Part shown: in pieces, positions 49,963 to 59,876 of the stretch
How positions within the stretch are numbered: position 1 is the stretch's first letter
How the letters are laid out: each line of letters starts with the position of its first letter
Origin: Streptomyces venezuelae
GTDB lineage: Bacteria; Actinomycetota; Actinomycetes; Streptomycetales; Streptomycetaceae
Reading direction: 5' to 3'
Assembly: GCF_008642355.1 (NCBI RefSeq)
Contig: NZ_CP029193.1
Location: 3,496,001-3,560,000, forward strand
DNA: 64,000 nt
Position numbers and translations under genes: made by a program
Notes under the pieces: generated by a model
Told to the model about the DNA's origin: nothing
The model's database searches: none
The model's input: the letters and a program-made list of their open reading frames with translations, nothing else

Positions 49963-52368
49963 TCAGACCGTGTCCGCCCCCATCATCCGCTGCCGCTGTT
50001 CCCGCGCCCACCCGTACCCGGGATCGATCCGCAGCGCCTCGTCCAGGGACGCGACGGCCTCCTCCACGCGCCCCAGGGCCTCCAGGGACAGGGCCCTGCT
50101 GCCCCACGCCCAGGTGTGGCCGGGGTCCATGGCCAGCGCCGTGTCGTACGCGGCGACGGCCTCCCCGTGGCGGCACGCGAAGCGCAGGATGTCGCCGCGG
50201 TCGCTGTACGCGCCCGGCGCGTCCGGCGCCAGTTCGTGGGCGCGGTCGAGGTCGGCGAGGGCTCCCGGCAGATCGCCGAGGGCCTGCCGGACGCGCGCCC
50301 TGCGCAGCAGCGCCCAGGGGTAGTCGGGCCACAGGTCGAGCGCGCGGTCCAGGTCGTCCAGGGCCTCGCGGGGGCGGCCGAGCGCGAACTTGGCCTGCCC
50401 GCGGCTGCCCAGCGTCAGCGGTTCCCGCGGGGCGATGGCGTGCGCCCGGTCGAGCCAGGGCAGGGCTTCGTCGGGGCGGCCCATCCGCCGGTACGTCTCG
50501 CCGCGCTGCCGGGCCACCCACTCCGCGCCGGGCGCCGCCTCCTCGGCCGCGGCCAGGTGGCGCAGGGCCGCGTCGAAGTCGCCGAGGGCCCGGCGGGTGA
50601 CGGCGAGGCCGTGGTGGCCCCAGGGGTCGCCGGGGTCGATGGCGAGTGCCCGCTCGTGATCCTCGATGGCCTCGTGCAGCCGGCCGAGGTGGAAGAGGCG
50701 CAGGCCGTGCTCGTTGTGGGCGGCCACGCGGTCGGCGTCGTCGAATCCGGCGCGGGCGAGGAGGAGTTCGAGGGCGCGCAGCGCGCCGAGCGTGTCGTCG
50801 GCGAGCGCGTCGCCGAGGTCGTCGGACCAGACCCGCAGGTGTTCCGCGCCCGTGTCCTCGGCGGCGTCCGCCACCACCCGCGCCCACTCGCGGGCCACCG
50901 CCGTGTCGAAGCGGCAGGCCTCGATGCCCTCGCGCAGGACGCCGGGGAGCGCGGCACGCGGGCCCGCGCACAGGGAGTGGTACAGCTCGTCGACGCGCAG
51001 GGCGCGCCACTCCGGGCGCATCCAGGGGCGGCCCGCCGCGCCCCGGAGCTCCTCGTCCAGCGCCTCGCGCCGTCGCGTGTACAGCTCGGCGAGGCGGGTG
51101 TGGCCCGCGCTCCACAGGGCGGGCGCCGTGTTGCGGCGCAGGCGCAGCATGGGGGCGCGTACGACGTCGTGGTAGCGGGCGGTGCCTCTGCGGTCGGGGC
51201 GGACGAACGGCATGGTGCGCAGCCACGCGTACAGCTCCGCGGAGTCGTCACCGGTGCCGTCGGCGCCCGGCCCCACGGCGGCCCGCGCGATCTCCTCGTC
51301 GAGGCGTCGGGGCAGGGCGCAGTCGAGGGCGGCCGTGCGCCTGGCCGGGTCCTGTTCACCCCTGAGGAACCGCTCGACGGCGTTGGCGCTCGGGTCGCCG
51401 ACGTCGTCCGGTGCCGCGGGTCCCGTCTCGGCGAGCGTGGAGACGAGCACGGGCAGCCGGCCGGAGAGCCGCAGGACCTCCGCGACCACCGGCTCCTCGG
51501 TGACACCCTTGGCCGCGAGCAGGCCGCGCGCCTCGCTCTCCGTGAAGGGGCGCAGCGGCAGTTCGGCGGCGAAGTCCGCGGCGCCCTCCCAGCGGTCGGG
51601 GTCGAGGGGGCGCTGCCCCGCGGTCACGACGACGGTGTTGGCCGGAAGGTCTCCGTAGCGGTCGGTCGTCATCACGTCGTGCAGCCAGCGGTCCAGGAAC
51701 GGCGCGGTCCGCTCGTACGCGTCGAGGAGCAGCACGAGCCAGGGCGCGGCGTCGGCGGCCCCGGCCAGCTCGTCCAGGAGCACGGGTGTCAGCGCGCGCT
51801 CGGGTTCCAGGACGAGGCGGGCGTCCTCGGGGGTGCGGAAGCGGGCCCTGAGCCGTTCGGCGCGCAGGGCGACCCGTTCCGTGTCGACGACTCCGGAGAA
51901 CGCGCCGACGAGGGGCACCATGCCGAGTCCGACGACACCGGCGCGGGCCAGCGCCACACTGCCCGCCGACGGCACGTCGGGTTCCGGTGCGCGGGCCGCG
52001 GCGGCGACGGCCTCGTGGATGCGGTGGCGGTGCGCGGCGAGGGCGCGGTCCAGGGCCTTCATGGTCCGCCCCTGCTGCGCGAACTGCGCCGTGATCTCGC
52101 CGAGCGCCTCGGGGAGGTCGGGGACAGCGTCGTCGACGTAGGCGACAAGTGCGCCGCGCTCCGTGGCGAGTTGTCCCAGCTCGCGGACGAGGGAGGTCTT
52201 GCCGACGCCGGCCGGGCCGTGCACATGGAAGAGGAAGCGGTGCCGGTCGTCCTCGGGCGGCACCTCGAAGTTGGCCCTGAAGAGGCGCAGTTCGTCGCGG
52301 CGGCCCACGAACGCCGCACGGCGCCTGCGCCGGATGAGCTCCTGCATCGACACTTTCGCCCGCGTCAT
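49963..52368 (-). CDS. STAND-type ATPase with TPR array (first of pair)
   Basis: 801 aa paralogue of the next gene: VSMQELIRRRRRAAFVGRRDEL, Walker A GPAGVGKT (51-58), Walker B WLVLLLDAYERT, then a winged-helix-like part and about six or seven TPRs. The two proteins are clearly homologous through the ATPase and differ mainly in repeat number, so the pair arose by tandem duplication and repeat expansion or loss. No effector domain, no signal peptide. The ATG at 52366-52368 follows GGGGAGGGA. Confidence 0.88.
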   Translation of the reverse strand: MTRAKVSMQELIRRRRRAAFVGRRDELRLFRANFEVPPEDDRHRFLFHVHGPAGVGKTSLVRELGQLATERGALVAYVDDAVPDLPEALGEITAQFAQQGRTMKALDRALAAHRHRIHEAVAAAARAPEPDVPSAGSVALARAGVVGLGMVPLVGAFSGVVDTERVALRAERLRARFRTPEDARLVLEPERALTPVLLDELAGAADAAPWLVLLLDAYERTAPFLDRWLHDVMTTDRYGDLPANTVVVTAGQRPLDPDRWEGAADFAAELPLRPFTESEARGLLAAKGVTEEPVVAEVLRLSGRLPVLVSTLAETGPAAPDDVGDPSANAVERFLRGEQDPARRTAALDCALPRRLDEEIARAAVGPGADGTGDDSAELYAWLRTMPFVRPDRRGTARYHDVVRAPMLRLRRNTAPALWSAGHTRLAELYTRRREALDEELRGAAGRPWMRPEWRALRVDELYHSLCAGPRAALPGVLREGIEACRFDTAVAREWARVVADAAEDTGAEHLRVWSDDLGDALADDTLGALRALELLLARAGFDDADRVAAHNEHGLRLFHLGRLHEAIEDHERALAIDPGDPWGHHGLAVTRRALGDFDAALRHLAAAEEAAPGAEWVARQRGETYRRMGRPDEALPWLDRAHAIAPREPLTLGSRGQAKFALGRPREALDDLDRALDLWPDYPWALLRRARVRQALGDLPGALADLDRAHELAPDAPGAYSDRGDILRFACRHGEAVAAYDTALAMDPGHTWAWGSRALSLEALGRVEEAVASLDEALRIDPGYGWAREQRQRMMGADTV

Positions 52369-52570
52369 CGGTCCCTCCCCGTCCCGTGAGCCCCCAGTCT
52401 GACGCACCGACCGGCGTTCCGAATGAGTCACCACGGGGCCGATATCCGGTGAACGGGAACCGAGTTCGGACATAAGTGCGTGTGCACCACAGAAGTCTCT
52501 GCGGTGTACAACCTTCCCCGCGGAACGATCGTCTCCCTACACGACCACACAAATTCCCACAGGAGGAACA

Positions 52571-53980
52571 GTGCGCCGCAGTCTCATCACCGCTGTCGCA
52601 GTCGCCTCGCTCGCGGCCCCGCTCGCCCTGGCCACCGCCGGTACGGCCGCGGCCGCACCCACCCCGCCCAAGGCGCCGGTCACCGACTTCAACCACGACG
52701 GGTACGCCGACCTCGCCATATCGGCCCCCGGCCACTACAACACCGACGAGCCCGGCAGCGTCTCCGTCGTGTACGGCTCGGCGAACGGCCCCGACAAGGC
52801 CCACGCCGTCACCATCAGCCGTGACACGGCCGGTGTACCCGGCTCCGCCGCGGACGGCGGGCACTTCGGCGGCCAGACCGCCGCCTCCGACCTGGACGGC
52901 GACGGCTACACCGACCTCGTCGTCAACGGCGGCGAGAAGGCCGTCGTCCTGTGGGGCTCCGCCCAGGGTCTCAGCGGCCGGGGCAGCGTCGAGCTGGACT
53001 CGAACGGCGCGCGCGTCACCGCCGGTGACTTCAACGGGGACGGCAAGGGCGACCTGGTCACGGCCGAGTACCCGGAGCCCGAGGACCCGATGGACAACGA
53101 CGACGCGGGCATGACCATCGCGTACGGCCCGTTCCAGAAGGACGGCAAGGCCGCGAGCACCCAGCGGGTCGTCACCAGCCAGACCTTCGGCCCCGGTGAC
53201 TTCGTCGCGGGTGACGTGACCGGCGACGGCATCGACGACATCGTCAGCAGCCACGGCTTCGAGGAGATGGCCCACAAGAGCCAGCTGTGGAAGGGCGGCA
53301 AGGACGGGGTGGCCACCACCTCGCAGAAGCTCGCGCCCTCCCTCGGCGGCGCCGTCGCGGACGTCGACGGCGACGGCTACGGCGACTTCGTCACCCGCGA
53401 CATCGGCACCAACTTCGAGGACATGCCGTACCAGAAGGGCACCGTCCTCGTCCGCTACGGCTCGGCGTCCGGCCTCTCGGACCGCTCCGCGAAGATCACC
53501 CAGGACAGCGCGGGCGTCCCCGGCGTCGGTGAGGACGGCGACGAGTTCGGCTCCTCGATCACCGCGGGCGACGTGAACGGCGACGGCTTCGCCGACATCG
53601 CCGTCGGCGTCCCGGGCGAGGACATCGAGACGACCGCCGACGCCGGCAGCGTCGTCATCCTCAAGGGTGCCCGCACCGGCCTCTCCGGCACGGGCGCGCA
53701 GGCCTTCGACCAGTCGAAGCCGGGCATCCCGGGCGCCTCCGAGAAGGGCGACAAGTTCGGCAGCACCGTCCTGCTCTCGGACACCAACAAGGACGGCAAG
53801 GCCGACCTGACCGTGGGCGCGCCCGCCGAGGACGGCACCCACGCCGACACCGGCGCCGTCTGGCACCTGCGCGGCTCCGCGAGCGGCGTCACCACCACCG
53901 GCATCGACTCGTTCGGCCCGGCCGCGGTCGGCTCCCCGGACAAGGCGGGCGTGAGCTTCGGCGCCTTCCTTGCGCACTGA
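52571..53980 (+). CDS. Secreted FG-GAP/integrin-alpha-like beta-propeller protein
   Basis: 469 aa. Sec signal peptide (MRRSLITAVAVASLAAPLAL to TAAAAP). Seven FG-GAP repeats each carry a DxDxDG-type calcium loop: DFNHDGYADLA, DLDGDGYTDLV, DFNGDGKGDLV, DVTGDGIDDIV, DVDGDGYGDFV, DVNGDGFADIA and DTNKDGKADLT. This predicts a seven-bladed calcium-stabilised propeller secreted or surface-bound, probably for adhesion or ligand binding. The GTG start follows AGGAGG. Confidence 0.92.
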   Translation: MRRSLITAVAVASLAAPLALATAGTAAAAPTPPKAPVTDFNHDGYADLAISAPGHYNTDEPGSVSVVYGSANGPDKAHAVTISRDTAGVPGSAADGGHFGGQTAASDLDGDGYTDLVVNGGEKAVVLWGSAQGLSGRGSVELDSNGARVTAGDFNGDGKGDLVTAEYPEPEDPMDNDDAGMTIAYGPFQKDGKAASTQRVVTSQTFGPGDFVAGDVTGDGIDDIVSSHGFEEMAHKSQLWKGGKDGVATTSQKLAPSLGGAVADVDGDGYGDFVTRDIGTNFEDMPYQKGTVLVRYGSASGLSDRSAKITQDSAGVPGVGEDGDEFGSSITAGDVNGDGFADIAVGVPGEDIETTADAGSVVILKGARTGLSGTGAQAFDQSKPGIPGASEKGDKFGSTVLLSDTNKDGKADLTVGAPAEDGTHADTGAVWHLRGSASGVTTTGIDSFGPAAVGSPDKAGVSFGAFLAH

Positions 53981-54004
53981 CGCACTGTCGCACTCGCGTC
54001 GGCA

Positions 54005-54036
54005 CACGGGCACCCGGCGGCGGCCGGGTGCCCGTG
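54005..54036. terminator. Bidirectional terminator between FG-GAP gene and fbiC
   Basis: CACGGGCACCCGG (54005-54017) and CCGGGTGCCCGTG (54024-54036), perfect 13-bp arms between two convergent genes. Confidence 0.88.
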
Positions 54037-54043
54037 CCGTGTC

Positions 54044-56638
54044 TCAGTCCACCAGCGGCAGCAGCTCCGGCAGATGCCCGTCCGAGGCCGCGGCGGCTCG
54101 CTGCCGCTCCTCGGGCACCTCGCCGTACAGCGTCGTGCGCGGCTTCGCGGGACGTCCCGCGGTCTCCGCGATGGCGACGAGGTCCTCGACGGACCGGTAC
54201 GAGCCGTAACTGGAGCCCGCCATGCGGGAGATGGTCTCCTCCATCAGCGTCCCGCCGAGGTCGTTCGCGCCGGACCTGAGCATCTCGGCGGCACCCTCCT
54301 GGCCGAGCTTCACCCAGCTGGTCTGGATGTTGGGGATGTGCGGGTGGAGCAGCACGCGGGCCATCGCCGTCACCGCGCGGTTGTCGCGGGTGGTCGGGCC
54401 GGGCCGGGCGATGCCCGCCAGGTAGACGGGCGCGTTCGTGTGGATGAAGGGCAGCGTCACGAACTCCGTGAAGCCGCCGGTCTCCTGCTGGATGCCCGCC
54501 AGCGTGCGGAAGTGGCCGAGCCAGTGCCGCGGCTGGTCCACGTGTCCGTACATCATCGTCGAGCTCGACCGGATGCCGAGCTCGTGCGCGGTCTTGACGA
54601 CCTCGATCCAGGTGGCCGTCGGCAGCTTGCCCTTGGTGAGGACCCACCGCACCTCGTCGTCGAGGATCTCCGCGGCCGTTCCCGGGATGGAGTCGAGGCC
54701 CGCCTCCTTCGCGGCGGTGAGCCACTCGCGGATCGACAGGCCCGTCCGCGTCGCCCCGTTGACGACCTCCATCGGTGAGAAAGCGTGCACGTGCATGCCC
54801 GGCACGCGCTCCTTCACCGCCCGCGCGATGTCGAAGTAGGCGCTGCCCGGCAGGTCGGGGTGGATGCCGCCCTGCATGCACACCTCGACGGCGCCGACGT
54901 CCCAGGCCTGCGCGGCCCGGTCGGCGACCTGGTCGAGGGAGAGCGTGTAGGCGTCGGCGTCGGTCCTGCGCTGCGCGAAGGCGCAGAAGCGGCAGCCGGT
55001 GTAGCAGACGTTGGTGAAGTTGATGTTGCGGGTGACGATGTACGTGACGTCGTCGCCGTTGACCGTCCTGCGGATGTCGTCCGCGACGGCGCAGAGCGCG
55101 TCGAGCGCGGGCCCGTCGGCGTGCAGCAGCGCCAGTGCCTCGTCGTCGGTGAGCTTCGTCGGGTCGTCGGCGGCCTGCCTCAGGGCCGCGCGCACGTCGC
55201 CGTCGATGCGGGACGGCACCATGCCGGGCGCCGCCTGCTCGCGCAGGGCGTCCCAGTCGCCGTACACCTCGTCGAAGTCGTCGCGCCGGTCCGAGGTGCG
55301 GCCGGTGGTGTCGATGGTGGCGTGCAGGTCGGTGCGGCCGGAGGAGGCCACGTACCCCTCGTCGGGCTCCTGCCAGGGGTGGCCCTCGACGACCGCGTCG
55401 GGGCGGGCGAGGCCGGTCTCCGGGTCGGCGAGGGCCCGCAGGTGTGGGAGGAGCCGCGGGTCGAGCCACGGCTCACCGCGCCGCACGAACTCCGGGTAGA
55501 CGCAGAGCCGTTCGGCGAGCCGGAACCCGGCCGCCGCCGACCGCTCGGCGAGCTCCTCCACCTGCGGCCACGGCTTCTCGGGGTTGACGTGGTCGATGGT
55601 GACCGGCGAGACGCCGCCCCAGTCGTCGATGCCCGCGCCGATGAGCCGCTCGTACTCGCCCGCGATGAGGTTCGGCGGCGCCTGGATGTTCCCCGCGGGG
55701 CCCATGATGTGCCGGGCGACGGCGATGGTGGCGACCAGGTCGTCGATCTCCGCGTCGGGCATGCCGCGCATCGCCGTGTCCGGCTTGGCGCGGAAGTTCT
55801 GGATGATCAGCTCCTGGATGCCGTGGTACGAGCGCGCCACGCGGCGCAGCGCGAACAGCGAGTCCGCCCGCTCCTCGTACGTCTCGCCGATCCCGATCAG
55901 CAGCCCGCTCGTGAACGGCACGGACGAGCGCCCCGCGTCCTCCAGGACCCGCAGCCGGACGGCGGGCTCCTTGTCGGGCGAGCCGTAGTGGGGCTGTCCC
56001 GGCTCGCTCCACAGCCGCTCCGACGTCGTCTCCAGCATCATGCCCATGCTGGGCGCGACGGGCTTGAGCCGCTGGAAGTCCGTCCATGTCATGACGCCCG
56101 GGTTGAGGTGCGGCAGGAGGCCCGTCTCCTCCAGGATGCGGATCGAGATGGCACGGACGTACGCGATGGTGTCGTCGTACCCCTCCGCCTCCAGCCACTC
56201 GCGCGCCTCGGGCCAGCGGTCCTCGGGCTTGTCGCCGAGGGTGACCAGGGCTTCCTTGCAGCCCATCGCCGCGCCGCGCCGCGCGATGTCCAGGACCTCG
56301 TCCGGGGACATGAACATGCCGTGGCCGTCCCGGCGCAGCTTGCCGGGCACGGTGGCGAAGGTGCAGTAGTGGCACTTGTCGCGGCAGAGGCGGGTGAGCG
56401 GGATGAACACGCTCTTCGAGTACGTGATGACGCCGGGCCGGCCCGCCGCCGCCAGCCCCGCGTCGCGCACCCGGGCCGCGGACGCGGTGAGGTCGTCGAG
56501 ATCCTCGCCGCGCGCCTGCAGCAGGACCGCGGCCTCGCTCACGTCGAGCGCGACGCCGTCCCTGGCTCTCCTGAGCGCGCGGCGCATGGCGTTCGCGGTG
56601 GGTCGTCCGGCCTCTGGGGGCTGCGCGCTGTTGGTCAT
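54044..56638 (-). CDS. fbiC: FO synthase, CofG/CofH fusion
   Basis: 864 aa bifunctional radical SAM enzyme that makes the deazaflavin FO, precursor of coenzyme F420, from tyrosine and a pyrimidine. The N-terminal CofG half has [10 protein letters not shown] (CxxxCxxC cluster), the C-terminal CofH half [10 protein letters not shown]. Length fits the actinobacterial fusion. Start at the second in-frame ATG (56636-56638) after GGGGA. The next gene upstream on the same strand is an F420-type LLM oxidoreductase, a likely user of the cofactor. Confidence 0.96.
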   Translation of the reverse strand: MTNSAQPPEAGRPTANAMRRALRRARDGVALDVSEAAVLLQARGEDLDDLTASAARVRDAGLAAAGRPGVITYSKSVFIPLTRLCRDKCHYCTFATVPGKLRRDGHGMFMSPDEVLDIARRGAAMGCKEALVTLGDKPEDRWPEAREWLEAEGYDDTIAYVRAISIRILEETGLLPHLNPGVMTWTDFQRLKPVAPSMGMMLETTSERLWSEPGQPHYGSPDKEPAVRLRVLEDAGRSSVPFTSGLLIGIGETYEERADSLFALRRVARSYHGIQELIIQNFRAKPDTAMRGMPDAEIDDLVATIAVARHIMGPAGNIQAPPNLIAGEYERLIGAGIDDWGGVSPVTIDHVNPEKPWPQVEELAERSAAAGFRLAERLCVYPEFVRRGEPWLDPRLLPHLRALADPETGLARPDAVVEGHPWQEPDEGYVASSGRTDLHATIDTTGRTSDRRDDFDEVYGDWDALREQAAPGMVPSRIDGDVRAALRQAADDPTKLTDDEALALLHADGPALDALCAVADDIRRTVNGDDVTYIVTRNINFTNVCYTGCRFCAFAQRRTDADAYTLSLDQVADRAAQAWDVGAVEVCMQGGIHPDLPGSAYFDIARAVKERVPGMHVHAFSPMEVVNGATRTGLSIREWLTAAKEAGLDSIPGTAAEILDDEVRWVLTKGKLPTATWIEVVKTAHELGIRSSSTMMYGHVDQPRHWLGHFRTLAGIQQETGGFTEFVTLPFIHTNAPVYLAGIARPGPTTRDNRAVTAMARVLLHPHIPNIQTSWVKLGQEGAAEMLRSGANDLGGTLMEETISRMAGSSYGSYRSVEDLVAIAETAGRPAKPRTTLYGEVPEERQRAAAASDGHLPELLPLVD

Positions 56639-56720
56639 GTCCCCGAGCATACGAGCGAGTACACCTGCCTCTTACAGATAGTTCCGCATGGGCCGCCACC
56701 TGGGGAAAGACGGGCGCTCG

Positions 56721-57584
56721 TCACGGCATGACGTACCGCCCGAGTCCGTCGAGCGCCGCGCACACCGCCACCTCACCCGCGGGCGGCAGCTGCACGATCA
56801 CCTCGTCCACGCCCAGTTCCTCGTAGTACGCGAGCTTGCCGGGCACCGGCGCGACGGCCGTCACCGCCACGTACAGGTCACGCGCCCCGCGCCCGGCGTC
56901 CGCCCACGCCGACCTGAGCACGGGCAGCGCCTCCCGCAGGCCGCTGCCCCCGACGGGCATCCAGCCGTCCGCGTACTCCGCGACGTGCGCGAAGAGACCC
57001 GGTCCCGCGGCGCCGCCGATCAGCGTGCGCGGCCCGAACAGCGGCCCCTTGGCCGGCCGTTTCCGCGGCGCCCGCGCGGGCTTCGGATGGACCTCGCTCG
57101 CCCGTACGCCGCCGAACTCCCCCTCGTACGCCTTCGGCCGGTCCGCCCACAGCGCCCGCATGACCGCCATCCTCTCCCGCACGACCTCCCGGCGCCGCGG
57201 CCACGGCACGCCGTGGTCCTCGGCCTCCTCGCGGTTCCAGCCGAAGCCGATGCCGAGGGTGACGCGACCGCCGGAGAGGTGGTCGAGGGTCGCGATCTGC
57301 TTCGCGAGGTCGATGGGGTCGTGCTGGGCGACCAGGGCGATGTTCGTGCCGAGGGTGATGCGTCCGGTGACGGCCGCGGCCTGGGCGAGGGCGATGAACG
57401 GGTTGAGCATGCGGGCACATTCGGGCGGCAGGTCGCCGCCCGGGTAGGGGGTTTCGCGGGGCACCGGGATGTGGGTGTGCTCGGGAAGGTAGAGCCCCGC
57501 GAAGCCGCGCAGCTCCAGTTCCTTGGCCAGGCGTACCGGAGTGATCGTCTCGTCGGTCATGTAGAGCGTGGCGGAGATGCGCAC
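56721..57584 (-). CDS. LLM-class F420-dependent oxidoreductase
   Basis: 287 aa luciferase-like monooxygenase-fold protein: LELRGFAGLYLPEHTHIPVP, TGRITLGTNIALVAQHDPIDLAKQIATLDHLSGGRVTLGIGFGWN and LYVAVTAVAPVP. It fits the F420-dependent subgroup typical of actinomycetes. The start GTG (57582-57584) follows GGAGGA; a longer frame upstream belongs to antisense DNA. Located 83 bp upstream of fbiC on the same strand, so it may share its promoter. Substrate unknown. Confidence 0.9.
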   Translation of the reverse strand: MRISATLYMTDETITPVRLAKELELRGFAGLYLPEHTHIPVPRETPYPGGDLPPECARMLNPFIALAQAAAVTGRITLGTNIALVAQHDPIDLAKQIATLDHLSGGRVTLGIGFGWNREEAEDHGVPWPRRREVVRERMAVMRALWADRPKAYEGEFGGVRASEVHPKPARAPRKRPAKGPLFGPRTLIGGAAGPGLFAHVAEYADGWMPVGGSGLREALPVLRSAWADAGRGARDLYVAVTAVAPVPGKLAYYEELGVDEVIVQLPPAGEVAVCAALDGLGRYVMP

Positions 57585-57696
57585 GATTCCTCCGAGCGTG
57601 TCCGGGAGTTCCGGGAGTGTCGGTCGGTCCGGACCCCTCTTCCTATCCCCGTGAATCCGGTTGGTCCATGCCCGTGCGCTCATTAACCTGGCGTCG

Positions 57697-58149
57697 GTGA
57701 ACAGACGGAAGCAGAAGAAGCTCACCCACCGCCTGGTGTGGGCGGCGGCGGTCGGCGACACGCACACGGTCCGCACCGTGCTCCGGACCGGCGTCGACCC
57801 CGAGCTCCCCGAGGCCGACGGCACCACGGCGCTGTACGCGGCGTCGGTGCACGGCGCGGCCTCCACGGTGCGGGCGCTGCTGCGGGCTGGGGCGCTGCCC
57901 GACACGGAGAGCCGTGGCCTCACCGACGGCACTCCCCTGTGCGGGGCCGCCGCGTGGGGGCACGTCGCCACGGTCCGCGAACTCCTCGCCCACGGAGCCG
58001 ACCCGAACCTCCGCGAGGACCTCGGCACGGGCCGTGCGCCGCTGCGGTGGGCGCGCGACGCTGCGGGCGGCCCGCACCCGGAGACGGAGGCGGTGCTGGT
58101 CGCGGCGGGGGCGGTGGAGGACCCGGCGCGGGAGCCCCGGACCGGCTGA
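57697..58149 (+). CDS. Ankyrin-repeat protein
   Basis: 150 aa with about three to four ankyrin repeats: VWAAAVGDTHTVRTVLRTGVDP, ALYAASVHGAASTVRALLRAGALPD, PLCGAAAWGHVATVRELLAHGADPN and LRWARDAA. Cytoplasmic protein-binding scaffold by family. The start GTG has no strong ribosome site and lies close to an AT-rich box (CATTAACCTG), so a leaderless transcript is possible. Partner unknown. Confidence 0.85.
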   Translation: MNRRKQKKLTHRLVWAAAVGDTHTVRTVLRTGVDPELPEADGTTALYAASVHGAASTVRALLRAGALPDTESRGLTDGTPLCGAAAWGHVATVRELLAHGADPNLREDLGTGRAPLRWARDAAGGPHPETEAVLVAAGAVEDPAREPRTG

Positions 58150-58283
58150 CCGGGCCCACCCGCCCCGGCAACCGGGCGTAAAACTGCCAACCGCCTTCCC
58201 TTGCCGCACAGTTCACGGCTCAATACCAGGGTTGCACGCACCACCCACGTCACCGTCGACACGACACCCTGGGGAGCCGCAGC

Positions 58284-59825
58284 ATGTGCGAGGACGTACA
58301 CCACCCGATCGGCCCGAACCGGCGCGGACTGTTCGTGACGGGCGCCGCCGCCGCGATTACGTTGGGCACCGTGAGCTTCGCAAGCGGCGCCGAGCGGCGC
58401 TCCCCCGCGGGGGGCGGGAAGCCGGGGAGCACGGAGACGAGAACGGTGCGCGGGACCCTGCCCACCGGGTCCCCCGACTTCGTGTACCTGCCCGTCGAAG
58501 TCCCCGACGGTGTGCGCGAGTTCCGCGCCTCCTACACCTACGAGAAGCCGTCCGTGCCGCCCGGCACCCAGGGCAACGCCCTCGACATCGGCGTCTTCGA
58601 CGAGCGCGGCACGGAGCTCGGCGGCCAGGGGTTCCGCGGCTGGTCCGGCGGCGCGCGCACCGAGTTCTTCATCCGCGCCGACGAGGCGACGCCCGGCTAC
58701 ATCCCGGGCCGGATCCGCGAGGGCACCTGGTACATCGCCCTCGGCCCGTACACCGTCGCCCCCCAAGGCCTCCCCTACGAGGTGACGATCACCCTCACCT
58801 ACGGGACACCCGGCAGGACCCCGAAGCCGTCCTACCCGCCGGAGCGGGCCAAGGGCCGCGGCCGGGCCTGGTACCGCGGCGACTGCCACCTGCACTCCGT
58901 CCACTCCGACGGCAGGCGCACCCCCGCCGAGATCGCCGCGCTCGCCCGCGCGGCCGGCCTCGACTTCATCAACAGCTCGGAGCACAACACGCACTCCGCG
59001 CACGCCCACTGGGCCGACCTCGCGGGCGACGACCTCCTGATCATGCTCGGCGAGGAGGTGACGACCCGCAACGGCCACGTCGTCGCCCTCGGCGTCGACC
59101 CCGGCACGTTCGTCGACTGGCGCTACCGCGCCCGCGACAACCGCTTCGGCAGGTACGCGCGGAAGGTCAGGGACGCGGGCGGCCTCGTCGTCCCCGCGCA
59201 CCCGCACGCCACCTGTGTCGGCTGCAACTGGAAGTTCGGGTTCGGCGACGCGGACGTCATCGAGGCGTGGAACGGCGCGTACACGCCGGACGACGAGATC
59301 GCCCTCGCCGACTGGGACAGCCGGCTCGTCGCCTCCGTGCGCGGCGGGCGCCCGTGGATTCCGGCCATGGGCAACAGCGACGCGCACCGCGACCCGGACC
59401 GCATCGGCGGCCCGCAGACCGTCGTCCTCGCCGACGATCTGACGCGCGAGGCCATCCAGGACGGCATCCGCCGCGGCCGGTCCTACGTCGCCGAGTCCAA
59501 GGCCGTGGAGCTCGCCTTCTCGGCGGCGGGCGGCAGGGGCGGGCACGCGGGCATCGGCGGCCGTCTCGACGTGGGCCGCGACGACCCCGTCACGGTCCGC
59601 CTCGACGTCAAGGGCGCCCCGGGCTGCACGGTCCGCTTCGTCACCGACCAGGGCGTCCTGCACACGAGCCCCGCCCTGCCGGAGTCGGGCGCGGGGACGG
59701 TGGAGTGGCGCACGACGGCGTCGTACGCCGCCTATGTGCGGGCGGAGGTGCGCCACGCGCCCGTGACCCCCGGCTTGCCGGGCCCGCTGACGGCGTTCAC
59801 GAACCCGATCTTCCTGGGCCGGTAG
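58284..59825 (+). CDS. Secreted PHP-domain metallophosphoesterase (CehA/McbA family)
   Basis: 513 aa. Twin-arginine-like start RRGLFVTGAAAAITLG, a beta-rich N-terminal domain (about 55-190), then a PHP domain with GDCHLHSVHSDG (metal ligands), SSEHNTH, VPAHPHA and GNSDAH, which complete a trinuclear metal site. Related proteins hydrolyse phosphoesters outside the cell. GGGGAG precedes the ATG. The downstream gene is convergent. Confidence 0.9.
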   Translation: MCEDVHHPIGPNRRGLFVTGAAAAITLGTVSFASGAERRSPAGGGKPGSTETRTVRGTLPTGSPDFVYLPVEVPDGVREFRASYTYEKPSVPPGTQGNALDIGVFDERGTELGGQGFRGWSGGARTEFFIRADEATPGYIPGRIREGTWYIALGPYTVAPQGLPYEVTITLTYGTPGRTPKPSYPPERAKGRGRAWYRGDCHLHSVHSDGRRTPAEIAALARAAGLDFINSSEHNTHSAHAHWADLAGDDLLIMLGEEVTTRNGHVVALGVDPGTFVDWRYRARDNRFGRYARKVRDAGGLVVPAHPHATCVGCNWKFGFGDADVIEAWNGAYTPDDEIALADWDSRLVASVRGGRPWIPAMGNSDAHRDPDRIGGPQTVVLADDLTREAIQDGIRRGRSYVAESKAVELAFSAAGGRGGHAGIGGRLDVGRDDPVTVRLDVKGAPGCTVRFVTDQGVLHTSPALPESGAGTVEWRTTASYAAYVRAEVRHAPVTPGLPGPLTAFTNPIFLGR

Positions 59826-59876
59826 CAGCCGTCACCGCCTGAGCCTCCGTGCCGGGGTGGAGAGGGCCCGCCTCGC

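Noticed and set aside
46571..51226. A single 1551-residue open frame joining both STAND regions
   Set aside because: The part beyond 49942 is out of frame with the true upstream paralogue; two separate genes with their own starts and stops explain the data.
56721..59756. 1011-residue minus-strand open frame extending the LLM oxidoreductase
   Set aside because: The extension is antisense to the ankyrin and PHP genes and lacks domains; the LLM gene has a good GTG start at 57584.
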